A stretch of DNA of 5,434 bases from Paracoccaceae bacterium. Its GTDB lineage: Bacteria > Pseudomonadota > Alphaproteobacteria > Rhodobacterales > Rhodobacteraceae. Both the position numbers and the translations under genes were made by a program. The stretch lies in contig JALQUQ010000192.1 in assembly GCA_023263735.1 (NCBI GenBank), positions 1-5,434 on the forward strand. Reading direction: 5' to 3'. Positions 1 through 5,107 of this stretch are shown piece after piece. Within the stretch, counting starts at the first letter, position 1; the number at the start of each line of letters is the position of its first letter. The notes under the pieces are model-generated. The model ran no database searches, had not been told where the DNA came from, and saw only the letters and a program-made list of their open reading frames with translations.

Positions 1-9
1 GTGAGGGGG

Positions 10-110
10 TGGCGGAAGCGGGGGGGGGGGTGGCGGAAGACGGGGGGTGGCGGAGGAGGGGGTGGCGGAAGAGGGGGGTGGCGGAAGAGGGGGGTGGCGG
101 AAGACGGGGA
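10..110 (+). repeat. G-rich imperfect tandem repeat (about 16-bp units)
   Basis: The core TGGCGGAAG (one copy reads TGGCGGAGG) starts at 10, 31, 48, 63, 79 and 95. The units at 63-78 and 79-94 are identical 16-mers, TGGCGGAAGAGGGGGG. Units are joined by G runs of variable length: 5 at 5-9, 11 at 20-30, 6 at 42-47, 5 at 58-62, 6 at 73-78 and 6 at 89-94. Length variation therefore sits mainly in the G runs, as expected for slippage. A reading frame is open through it into pabB, but it would encode only Gly/Arg/Trp low-complexity sequence, so I treat it as non-coding. The many G runs on one strand could fold as G-quadruplexes; that is inference. Confidence 0.85.
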
Positions 111-140
111 CGAGGCGTCGTCTGCGGGTGTTTACTCTGT

Positions 141-163
141 CCCGGGACATGCTAGATCCCGGG
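141..163 (+). promoter_or_regulatory. Small hairpin abutting the pabB ribosome binding site
   Basis: CCCGGGA at 141-147 is the exact reverse complement of TCCCGGG at 157-163, with a 9-base loop. The right arm runs into the G-rich stretch 161-166 that is the only Shine-Dalgarno-like sequence before the pabB ATG at 172. In RNA the stem would pair half of that site. This is a structural observation; a regulatory role is speculative. There is no T-tract, so it is not a normal intrinsic terminator. Confidence 0.4.
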
Positions 164-171
164 GGGATGGA

Positions 172-1323
172 ATGACACGGGGAAACGGCGTGATCCTGAT
201 CGAACATGGGCCGGAGGGGCGCCCTGTCGTTTTCGACACCCCCTTGCAGGTCTTTAGCGCTTTTGCGGCCGACGAGGTTCTGCCGGCCCTGCGCGCGGCG
301 GAAGCGGCGCGGCAGGCGGGCCATTGGATCGCGGGCTATGTCGGCTATGAGGCGGGCTATGCCTTTGAGGACAAGCTTGCCCCCTTGGCGAAGCGGGGGG
401 GGGAGGCGCCGCTTTTGGTGCTGGCGGCCTATGCGGCGCCTGAACCGGCCGAGGCGGTGCTGGCGGCGGCGCGTGCGGGGGCGGCCCTTGCGGGGTTGAG
501 CGATCTGGCGCCGGAGATCAGCCGGGCCGAGTATGGGGCGGCTTTTGATCGGGTGAAGGCCTATATCGCGGCGGGGGATTGCTATCAGATCAACCTGACC
601 CTGCCGTGGCGGGCGCGGCTGGTGGGGGAGGCGATCGGGCTTTATGGCAGGTTGCAGGCGTTGCAGCCGGTGGGCTTTGGCGCGCTGGTGGATCTGGGGG
701 TTGGGCCGGTGCTGATCTCGCGCAGCCCCGAGCTGTTCTTTTCGGTCGCGGGGGGGCGGATCGAGGCGCGCCCGATGAAGGGGACGGCGCCGCGGTCGGA
801 TGACCCGGTGGAGGATGCGATGCTGGCCGCCGCGCTGCGGGGGCGCGAAAAGGACCGGGCCGAGAATCTGATGATTGTCGATCTGTTGCGCAATGACATC
901 GCCCGGATGGCGCGGGTCGGGTCGGTCAAGGTGCCCGAGCTGTTTGCCATCGAGAGCTATGCGACGGTGCATCAGATGGTCAGCCGGGTGCAGGGCGATT
1001 TGTTGGGGTCGGCGGGGATGCCCGAGGTGATGGCGGCGTTGTTCCCCTGTGGGTCGATCACGGGGGCGCCGAAAATCCGCGCGATGGAAATCATTGCCGA
1101 GGTGGAGCCCCAGCCGCGCGGGGCCTATTGCGGGGCGATCGGTTGGGCGGCTCCGGATGACCGACAGGTCTGGAACGTGGCGATCCGGACCCTGCGTGTG
1201 ACGGGGGCCGAGGTCACCTTCAACGTCGGCGGTGGGATCGTGCACGATTCCGATGTGGATCAGGAATGGGAGGAAACCCTGTGGAAGGCGCGCTTTGCCA
1301 CGCGGGCGATGATCCCGGGCTGA
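172..1323 (+). CDS. pabB: Aminodeoxychorismate synthase component I (PabB)
   Basis: This is the chorismate-binding subunit that, with ammonia from the glutaminase PabA, converts chorismate to 4-amino-4-deoxychorismate in the p-aminobenzoate branch of folate synthesis. It acts in the cytoplasm. The 383-residue protein has the chorismate-utilising domain from about residue 125 to the end. Visible signatures are YIAAGDCYQINLT, SRSPE (183-187), PMKGTA with Lys203, GSITGAPK (294-301) and FNVGGGIV from 350. Lys203 sits where E. coli PabB has its active-site Lys274; anthranilate synthases have Ala there, so PabB is favoured over TrpE. ATG 172 was chosen because GGGGGA lies about five bases upstream and the preceding frame is repeat-derived low-complexity sequence. 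A nine-G run (395-403) lies in the N-terminal part, but the frame is intact. It overlaps the following lyase gene by 43 bases. No pabA is present in the window. Confidence 0.95.
   Translation: MTRGNGVILIEHGPEGRPVVFDTPLQVFSAFAADEVLPALRAAEAARQAGHWIAGYVGYEAGYAFEDKLAPLAKRGGEAPLLVLAAYAAPEPAEAVLAAARAGAALAGLSDLAPEISRAEYGAAFDRVKAYIAAGDCYQINLTLPWRARLVGEAIGLYGRLQALQPVGFGALVDLGVGPVLISRSPELFFSVAGGRIEARPMKGTAPRSDDPVEDAMLAAALRGREKDRAENLMIVDLLRNDIARMARVGSVKVPELFAIESYATVHQMVSRVQGDLLGSAGMPEVMAALFPCGSITGAPKIRAMEIIAEVEPQPRGAYCGAIGWAAPDDRQVWNVAIRTLRVTGAEVTFNVGGGIVHDSDVDQEWEETLWKARFATRAMIPG
1268..1273 (+). promoter_or_regulatory. Shine-Dalgarno site deciding the pabC GTG start
   Basis: GGGAGG followed by AAACCCT and then GTG at 1281 gives a strong site with seven-base spacing. 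The only upstream in-frame alternative, ATG 1266, overlaps this site and has no comparable sequence before it. The site lies within the 3' end of pabB. Confidence 0.7.
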
Positions 1324-1907
1324 GGCTGATCGAGACTTTGCATTGGACAGGGCGGGAGGCCCGGCTGCTGGATCTGCATCTGGCGCGGCTGGCGCGCGGG
1401 GCAGCCGCGCTGGGTTGGGCCAATCCGACCGAGACGGCACGACAGCAATTGGCGGGGTTGCCGGAGACGCCGCAGAGATTGCGGCTGGATCTGGACCGTC
1501 GCGGGCATGTGTCACGGCAGATCGCGCCGCTGCCACCGGTGGCTGCCGTCTGGCGGGTTGGCCTTGCCAGCGAACGGCTCTGCTCCTGCGATCCTTGGTT
1601 GCGGATCAAGAGCAACCGGCGCGCCGCCTATGACGCGGCCCGGGCCGGGTTGTCCCCAGGGTTGGATGAGGTGATCTTGCAAAACGAGCGCGGAGAGATC
1701 TGCGACGGCTCCATCACCACGGTCTTCTTTGATCGGGGTGCGGGGATGCGCACGCCCCCGCTGTCGGCAGGGCTTTTGCCCGGCATCCTGCGCCAGTCGC
1801 TGCGTCTGCCCGAGGAAACGCTGTTGGCATCGGAGGTGGCCAATGTGCGCCTTTGGGTGGGGAATGCGCTGCGGGGGCTGATCCCGGCCACCTTTGTCGC
1901 CGCGTGA
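1281..1907 (+). CDS. pabC: Short aminodeoxychorismate lyase-like class IV aminotransferase
   Basis: This fold-type IV PLP enzyme probably splits 4-amino-4-deoxychorismate into p-aminobenzoate and pyruvate, the step after PabB. From the GTG start it has 208 residues, shorter than the roughly 270 of E. coli PabC. Visible features are the N-terminal GLRLIETL, the DLHLARLARGAAALGW helix, Lys110 in RIKSNRRAAYD as likely PLP lysine, EICDGSITTVFF with Glu139, AGLLPGILRQ (163-172) and GNALRGLIPA (194-203). GTG 1281 is preferred over the in-frame ATG 1266 because GGGAGG at 1268-1273 sits seven bases before it and would lie inside the gene if ATG were used. The start is inside pabB, suggesting translational coupling. 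Family membership is clear; the exact substrate is inferred from the pabB neighbour, since branched-chain and D-amino-acid aminotransferases share the fold. Confidence 0.86.
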   Translation: MEGALCHAGDDPGLRLIETLHWTGREARLLDLHLARLARGAAALGWANPTETARQQLAGLPETPQRLRLDLDRRGHVSRQIAPLPPVAAVWRVGLASERLCSCDPWLRIKSNRRAAYDAARAGLSPGLDEVILQNERGEICDGSITTVFFDRGAGMRTPPLSAGLLPGILRQSLRLPEETLLASEVANVRLWVGNALRGLIPATFVAA

Positions 1908-1958
1908 TCCGCACCCCTCTTGCTGGGCATTGAGGGCGCTCCCAAAGGGCCTCTGGCG

Positions 1959-2011
1959 GGAGTATTTGTCAAAAGGTGCAAAAGCGCATTTGTACCTTTG
2001 AAAAATACTCC
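1959..2011. repeat. Long imperfect inverted repeat (about 24-bp stem)
   Basis: GGAGTATTT at 1959-1967 pairs exactly with AAATACTCC at 2003-2011. Inside a G/A mismatch, TCAAA (1969-1973) pairs with TTTGA (1997-2001). After a one-base bulge, GGTGCAAA (1975-1982) pairs with TTTGTACC (1989-1996) with one G-U. The tip is A-GCGC-A. The structure begins about 50 bases after the lyase stop and has no T-tract on either side. It is unusually A+T-rich for this window. It could be a processing or bidirectional termination structure, or a dispersed palindromic (REP-like) element. A GGAGTATTT-type motif downstream of genes looks familiar to me from Rhodobacteraceae genomes, but that is recollection only. 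Confidence 0.75.
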
Positions 2012-2020
2012 GGGGGTGAG

Positions 2021-2040
2021 CGTTTTGGCGGGCCAAACCG
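2021..2040. repeat. Small inverted repeat between pabC and the exporter
   Basis: CG-TTTGG at 2021-2028 pairs with CCAAA-CG ending at 2040, with one T/C mismatch (2023/2038) and a four-base CGGG loop. It follows the long inverted repeat by nine bases and precedes the terminator-like hairpin by four. Taken alone it is a weak signal; its place in a run of three hairpins is what makes it worth recording. Confidence 0.45.
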
Positions 2041-2044
2041 CGGT

Positions 2045-2068
2045 AAGGGGGCAGCGCCCCCTTTCTTT
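2045..2068 (+). terminator. Intrinsic-terminator-like hairpin after pabBC
   Basis: AAGGGGGC (2045-2052) pairs perfectly with GCCCCCTT (2056-2063) around a three-base AGC loop. The right arm runs into TTTCTTT (2062-2068), a short T-rich tail. This is the best rho-independent terminator candidate in the window and would end transcription from pabB-pabC 137 bases after the lyase stop. The same C run can instead pair with GGGGG at 2069-2073, an alternative hairpin with a TTTCTTT loop. The T tail is interrupted by one C, so efficiency is uncertain. Confidence 0.6.
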
Positions 2069-2120
2069 GGGGGAACGGGGCGGTCAGGATCGGCGGTATG
2101 GGGATCTGGGGGGACAATCG

Positions 2121-2993
2121 ATGCGGCTGATCTGGATGACGGCGCTTGCCATGGTGGCCTTTGCCGCCAATTCGATCTTGAACCGGATGGCGGTGGGGGG
2201 CGGTTGGATCGATCCTGTGTCTTTTGCCGTCTGGCGGGTCGGGGCGGGGGCGGTGGTTCTGGGGGTGGTCTTGGCGCTGCGTCATTGGCGGAGCGGTGCC
2301 CTGCTTTGGCCGGGGCTTCGGGGACGTGTCGCCGGGGTGGTTGGGTTATTGGTCTATCTTTTCGGGTTTTCCTTTGCCTATGCGGCGCTTGGGGCCGGGG
2401 TGGGGGCGCTGATCCTGTTTGGTCTGGTGCAGTTGACGATGTTTGGTGGGGCGCTTGTCGCGCGGGAGCTGGTGCCCTTGCGCCGCTGGATCGGGGCGGG
2501 GATTGCCTTTGCGGGTTTGATCGTTCTGCTTTTGCCGGGGGGCGGGGCGGCCGTTGACGGTTGGGCGGCCGGATCGATGGCCTTGGCGGGGCTGGGTTGG
2601 GGGATTTATTCGCTGGCCGGGCGGGCCAGTACCGATCCGCTGGCGGCGACGGCGTGGAACTTTCTTTTCGCCGCGCCTTTTGCGGTGCTGAGCCTGCTGG
2701 TCGGGGGGGCGGCGGGGGGGGCGGCGACCCCGGCTGGGATTGTTCTGGCCAGTGTCTCGGGCGGGGTGACCTCGGGTCTTGGCTATGCGCTGTGGTATGC
2801 GGTGGTGCCCGCGCTCGGGGCGGCGCGGGCGGCGGCGGCGCAATTGACGGTGCCGGTGTTGGCGGCGGTCGGGGGGGCGGTTTTGATGGCCGAAGGGATC
2901 GGTTTGCGGATGATCCTGTCGACGGCGCTGGTTCTGGGCGGGGTCGCTTTGGCCAGTCTGGGCGGGGCCGGGGGCCGCCGCCGCCGCGGTTAG
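2121..2993 (+). CDS. EamA/DMT-family inner-membrane transporter
   Basis: This is a 290-residue hydrophobic protein of the drug/metabolite transporter superfamily with the usual ten helices in two EamA halves, roughly residues 3-138 and 149-281. The first helix ends in NSILNRMAV. The second half carries the characteristic segment AARAAAAQLTVPVLAAVGG followed by AEGI (about 234-260). The C-terminus is a short basic RRRRG tail, expected to be cytoplasmic. Members export amino acids, metabolites or drugs, but the substrate cannot be read from sequence. ATG 2121 was chosen because GGGGGGA (2108-2114) lies six bases upstream and because extending the frame further would run through the terminator-like hairpin. 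G runs of seven and eight at 2703-2709 and 2714-2721 lie in the second half without breaking the frame. Its stop codon overlaps that of the convergent acetyltransferase. Confidence 0.93.
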   Translation: MRLIWMTALAMVAFAANSILNRMAVGGGWIDPVSFAVWRVGAGAVVLGVVLALRHWRSGALLWPGLRGRVAGVVGLLVYLFGFSFAYAALGAGVGALILFGLVQLTMFGGALVARELVPLRRWIGAGIAFAGLIVLLLPGGGAAVDGWAAGSMALAGLGWGIYSLAGRASTDPLAATAWNFLFAAPFAVLSLLVGGAAGGAATPAGIVLASVSGGVTSGLGYALWYAVVPALGAARAAAAQLTVPVLAAVGGAVLMAEGIGLRMILSTALVLGGVALASLGGAGGRRRRG

Positions 2994-3493
2994 GTCAGCG
3001 GGCGCATCAGCCGGTGGGCGCGGTGCGCCACGCCATTTTCGGTGAAGTCGCGGGTGATGCCCGTCGGGACAAAGCCCATGCGCGACCAGAAGGCCCGGCC
3101 CCGGGGATTTTTTTCAAGCACGGCAAGGAAAATGCGCGGGCCGTCGGTGTGACGGCGGGCCAGATCGAGGATTTCGCGCGTGAAGGCCGCGCCATGGCCT
3201 TGGCCCCGTATCCGGGGGGCGAGGATCATGAGCCCCAGATAGGCATCGCCCGCCTCGGGAAAGCCAAAGGACAGTTCGGCCACACCCGACAGGCGATCTT
3301 GCACGAAAAGCCCGATCCGGCACGAGCGCGCGGGGTCGCATCCGGGCGGGGCGGAGGTGAAGATATCCTCGACCTCGGCCTCTCCGGGGGCGTGGTTCAG
3401 CCAGAGGTGGTAGTAATCCTGCGCCTCTGCCAAGAAATCGCGTACGGCGGCGCGATCCTTGTTGGGGTCGAGCGCCCGAAAGACGCGGGTCAT
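2990..3493 (-). CDS. GNAT-family N-acetyltransferase
   Basis: This is a 167-residue single-domain acetyltransferase of the GCN5-related superfamily, which moves an acetyl group from acetyl-CoA to an amine. The acetyl-CoA pyrophosphate loop is R-G-Q-G-H-G at 96-101, preceded by the strand YLGLMILAP. The later LAVLEKNPRGRAFWSRMGFVPTG (123-145) is the typical motif B region with Asn129. The substrate is unknown; it could be a small molecule or a protein. It is the last gene of the mce operon, and its ATG overlaps the TGA of the DUF1467 gene in an ATGA. No Shine-Dalgarno sequence is visible before it, so it probably depends on reinitiation by ribosomes finishing the upstream gene. Its TAA shares bases with the TAG of the convergent transporter gene. 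Confidence 0.88.
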   Translation of the reverse strand: MTRVFRALDPNKDRAAVRDFLAEAQDYYHLWLNHAPGEAEVEDIFTSAPPGCDPARSCRIGLFVQDRLSGVAELSFGFPEAGDAYLGLMILAPRIRGQGHGAAFTREILDLARRHTDGPRIFLAVLEKNPRGRAFWSRMGFVPTGITRDFTENGVAHRAHRLMRPLT

Positions 3494-3771
3494 TGCGTGC
3501 GTTCGGGGGGCATGATGCCGCGCCAGTCGATATCGCGCACCGAGATCGCCCCCGAAAGGATGATTCCGGCCAGAATGGCCCAGATCACCGTGGCGATGGC
3601 GGTGGTGATCTTGGCCTTGCGCCCGACGTTTTCATCATGGGGGGCACCTGCGGGCGTACCCGGCACCACCGTGCCCACATCGCCTTGGGTTTTCAGGCGC
3701 AGGGGCAGCACGATGAAAAAGGTCATGAACCAGGTGACGGCGTAAAGGACCAGTGCGGCAGTGATCGTCAT
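3490..3771 (-). CDS. DUF1467 family small membrane protein
   Basis: This is a 93-residue protein with two likely transmembrane helices, about residues 4-23 and 56-74. They are joined by a loop carrying RLKTQGDVGTVVPGTPAGAP. This loop and the overall length match the DUF1467 family of alphaproteobacteria, which has no assigned function. The C-terminal segment VRDIDWRGIMPPERTQ is polar. The gene sits between mce and the acetyltransferase with four-base ATGA overlaps on both sides, so the three are almost certainly one transcript. I recall DUF1467 genes commonly lying next to mce in Rhodobacteraceae, but no mechanism linking the membrane protein to the epimerase is known to me. Only a weak GGAA-type site precedes the start, consistent with translational coupling. 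Confidence 0.9.
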   Translation of the reverse strand: MTITAALVLYAVTWFMTFFIVLPLRLKTQGDVGTVVPGTPAGAPHDENVGRKAKITTAIATVIWAILAGIILSGAISVRDIDWRGIMPPERTQ

Positions 3772-4172
3772 ATTTGTTCCAGTTCTACAAGGCAGCCGTT
3801 GAAATCCTTGGGATGCAGGAACAAGACCGGTTTGCCATGGGCGCCGATCTTGGGCTCTCCGCTGCCCAGAACGCGCGCGCCGCTGGCTTTGAGGTGATCG
3901 CGTGCGGCAAGGATGTCTTCGACTTCGTAACAGATGTGGTGGATGCCCCCGGCGGGGTTCTTTTCCAGAAAGCCCTTGATCGGCGAGGCCTCGCCCAAGG
4001 GGTAGAGCAGTTCGATCTTTGTGTTCGGCAATTCGATGAAAACCACGGTCACCCCGTGATCGGGTTCGTCCTGAGGGGCGCCGACCTTGGCCCCGAGCGT
4101 GGATCTATATTGTTCGGATGCCGCGGCAAGGTCTGGCACCGCAATCGCAACATGGTTCAAACGGCCAATCAT
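3768..4172 (-). CDS. mce: Methylmalonyl-CoA (ethylmalonyl-CoA) epimerase
   Basis: This enzyme interconverts the (2R) and (2S) forms of methylmalonyl-CoA on the route from propionyl-CoA to succinyl-CoA. In bacteria with the ethylmalonyl-CoA pathway, such as Rhodobacter sphaeroides, the homologue also acts on ethylmalonyl-CoA. The 134-residue protein is a vicinal-oxygen-chelate (glyoxalase-fold) metalloenzyme of full normal length. It opens with RLNHVAIAVPDL, and the second half-repeat is GGIHHICYEVEDI. Probable metal ligands are His7, Glu54 in TKIELLYP, His79 (or His78) and Glu130 near the C-terminus. AAGGAG (complement of 4181-4186) sits eight bases before the ATG, the clearest ribosome site in the operon. 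It is the first gene of the minus-strand operon and overlaps DUF1467 by ATGA. The product is cytoplasmic. Confidence 0.95.
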   Translation of the reverse strand: MIGRLNHVAIAVPDLAAASEQYRSTLGAKVGAPQDEPDHGVTVVFIELPNTKIELLYPLGEASPIKGFLEKNPAGGIHHICYEVEDILAARDHLKASGARVLGSGEPKIGAHGKPVLFLHPKDFNGCLVELEQI

Positions 4173-4329
4173 CTGGGACTCTCCTTCAAGCTCTCGGTCA
4201 CGGGTTACGGCATGTCTGGCCAGAGGTTCAAGAGGGGCACTTGCCGCAGGCTGGTCGCGGCCGGGCGGGCGTTAACCGCGCATTATCCAGATTCGGTCGT
4301 AATAGGGGGATCAGAGAAAGGGGAACGTC
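4173..4329. other. Divergent intergenic region between mce and the response regulator
   Basis: This 157-bp gap must hold the promoters for both the minus-strand mce operon and the + strand response regulator gene. Its middle (about 4271-4304) is the most A+T-rich part. On the + strand TAATAG at 4300-4305 is a possible -10. On the minus strand GATAAT (complement of 4282-4287) is a possible -10 for mce, though neither has a good -35. The response regulator ribosome site AAAGGGGAA (4317-4325) lies at the right end and the mce site at the left. Confidence 0.6.
4272..4286 (+). promoter_or_regulatory. CtrA-like binding box
   Basis: The sequence reads TTAA, seven bases (CCGCGCA), then TTAT. The CtrA consensus in alphaproteobacteria is TTAA-N7-TTAA, so seven of eight fixed positions match. 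The box lies 44 bases before the response regulator start, and its right half is 13 bases before a possible -10 (TAATAG, 4300-4305). That fits the common arrangement of CtrA boxes near the -35 region. In such G+C-rich DNA this match is uncommon by chance, but A+T-rich promoter sequence raises the background. Binding is inference. Confidence 0.35.
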
Positions 4330-5031
4330 ATGCCGCAGATGTCTTTGCCGAGCCCGACCACCCATGGGCTTCGGGCCTGGTTCCTGCCCCGGGGGGCGCG
4401 GCCGCCCAGCGGGCCGCAGCCGATGGTGGGAAAAACCGTTCTGTTGGTCGAGGATAGCCGACATGCCTCGGATGCGATGCGGCTGATGTGCCAGCGGTTG
4501 GGGGCGCGGTTGCGGCGGGCGGAAACGCTGGATCAGGCGCGCTGCCATCTGCGCACCTATCGCCCCGATGTGGTGATTGTCGATCTGGGTCTGCCCGATG
4601 GAAGGGGGGAGGAGTTGATCGCCGATCTGGCACCCAATCCGCGCGGGCCGCTGATCGTGGCGATGTCGGGCGATGATGCGGCGCGGGCGGGGGCAATGCG
4701 CGCGGGGGCGGCGGCGTTTCTGGCCAAACCGGTGCACAGTCTGGCAATGGTGCAGGCGGCTTTGTGCCCCGAAAGCGATTATCTGGCGGAGGAGGAGGCG
4801 ATCCGCGTCGATCCGATGTCGCTGCGCGATGATCTGCGGGTGGCCGCCGATCTGTTGGCCGATCCGGCGGTCAATCTCAGCTATGCGGCCGGGTTCGTGA
4901 TGGGGCTGGCCCGCATGGCCGACGATCTTGAACTGCGCGGTCTGGCGTTGAGTGTTCTTCACGCGCCCGAACGCTTGGCCGAGCTGCAACGGGCCGTGCA
5001 GCAAAGGTTGTGGAAAAGCCAACCGATCTAG
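4330..5031 (+). CDS. Orphan response regulator, receiver domain plus uncharacterised tail
   Basis: The 233-residue protein has a receiver domain at about residues 36-145. All phosphorylation residues are present: Glu41-Asp42 (acidic pocket), Asp85 in VIVDLGLPDG (phosphoacceptor), Ser113 in AMSGDD and Lys133 in LAKPV. It should therefore be phosphorylated by a histidine kinase or phosphotransfer protein, but none is encoded nearby. An N-terminal extension of about 33 residues, rich in Pro, Arg and Gly, precedes the receiver. The C-terminal part (about 150-233) looks helical, with DPMSLRDDLRVAADLLADP and MGLARMADDLELRGLALSVL. I see no helix-turn-helix, GGDEF, EAL or HD-GYP motif. ATG 4330 was chosen for the AAAGGGGAA site a few bases upstream; later in-frame ATGs, such as codon 32, are possible. 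The CtrA-like box upstream hints at a role in cell cycle, motility or gene-transfer-agent control. The phosphosignalling class is sure; the role is unknown. Confidence 0.92.
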   Translation: MPQMSLPSPTTHGLRAWFLPRGARPPSGPQPMVGKTVLLVEDSRHASDAMRLMCQRLGARLRRAETLDQARCHLRTYRPDVVIVDLGLPDGRGEELIADLAPNPRGPLIVAMSGDDAARAGAMRAGAAAFLAKPVHSLAMVQAALCPESDYLAEEEAIRVDPMSLRDDLRVAADLLADPAVNLSYAAGFVMGLARMADDLELRGLALSVLHAPERLAELQRAVQQRLWKSQPI

Positions 5032-5107
5032 CGGCGTGCCAGGGGCGAGCGGGGCCGACTTGCAGCGGCCGGGCTTGATGCGGGGCGGATGATCGCGCTG
5101 TCCCCTT

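Noticed and set aside
131..158. Promoter made of TTTACT (131-136) and a TAGAT-type -10 near 153
   Set aside because: Spacing is short, the -10 match is poor, and the implied transcript start would leave almost no leader before ATG 172.
1..171. Open frame from GTG 1 extending PabB by 57 residues
   Set aside because: The extension is encoded by the G-rich tandem repeat, is Gly/Arg/Trp low complexity, and a supported ATG with a G-rich ribosome site exists at 172.
1920..2120. N-terminal extension of the EamA transporter, including GTG 2016
   Set aside because: It would translate through the long palindrome or the terminator-like hairpin, adds a polar segment before the first helix, and ATG 2121 has its own ribosome site.
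1512..2285. Long minus-strand open frame of 257 codons
   Set aside because: It lies opposite the lyase gene and the hairpin-rich gap, is rich in Pro, Arg, His and Gln, and resembles no family; it is a G+C-driven shadow.
2561..3745. 394-codon + strand frame spanning the convergent genes
   Set aside because: It crosses from the antisense of the acetyltransferase into an alternative frame of the exporter; both true genes have strong family motifs in other frames.
5053..5070. Terminator after the response regulator (GGCCG/CGGCC)
   Set aside because: The stem is only five pairs with an eight-base loop and no T-tract follows.
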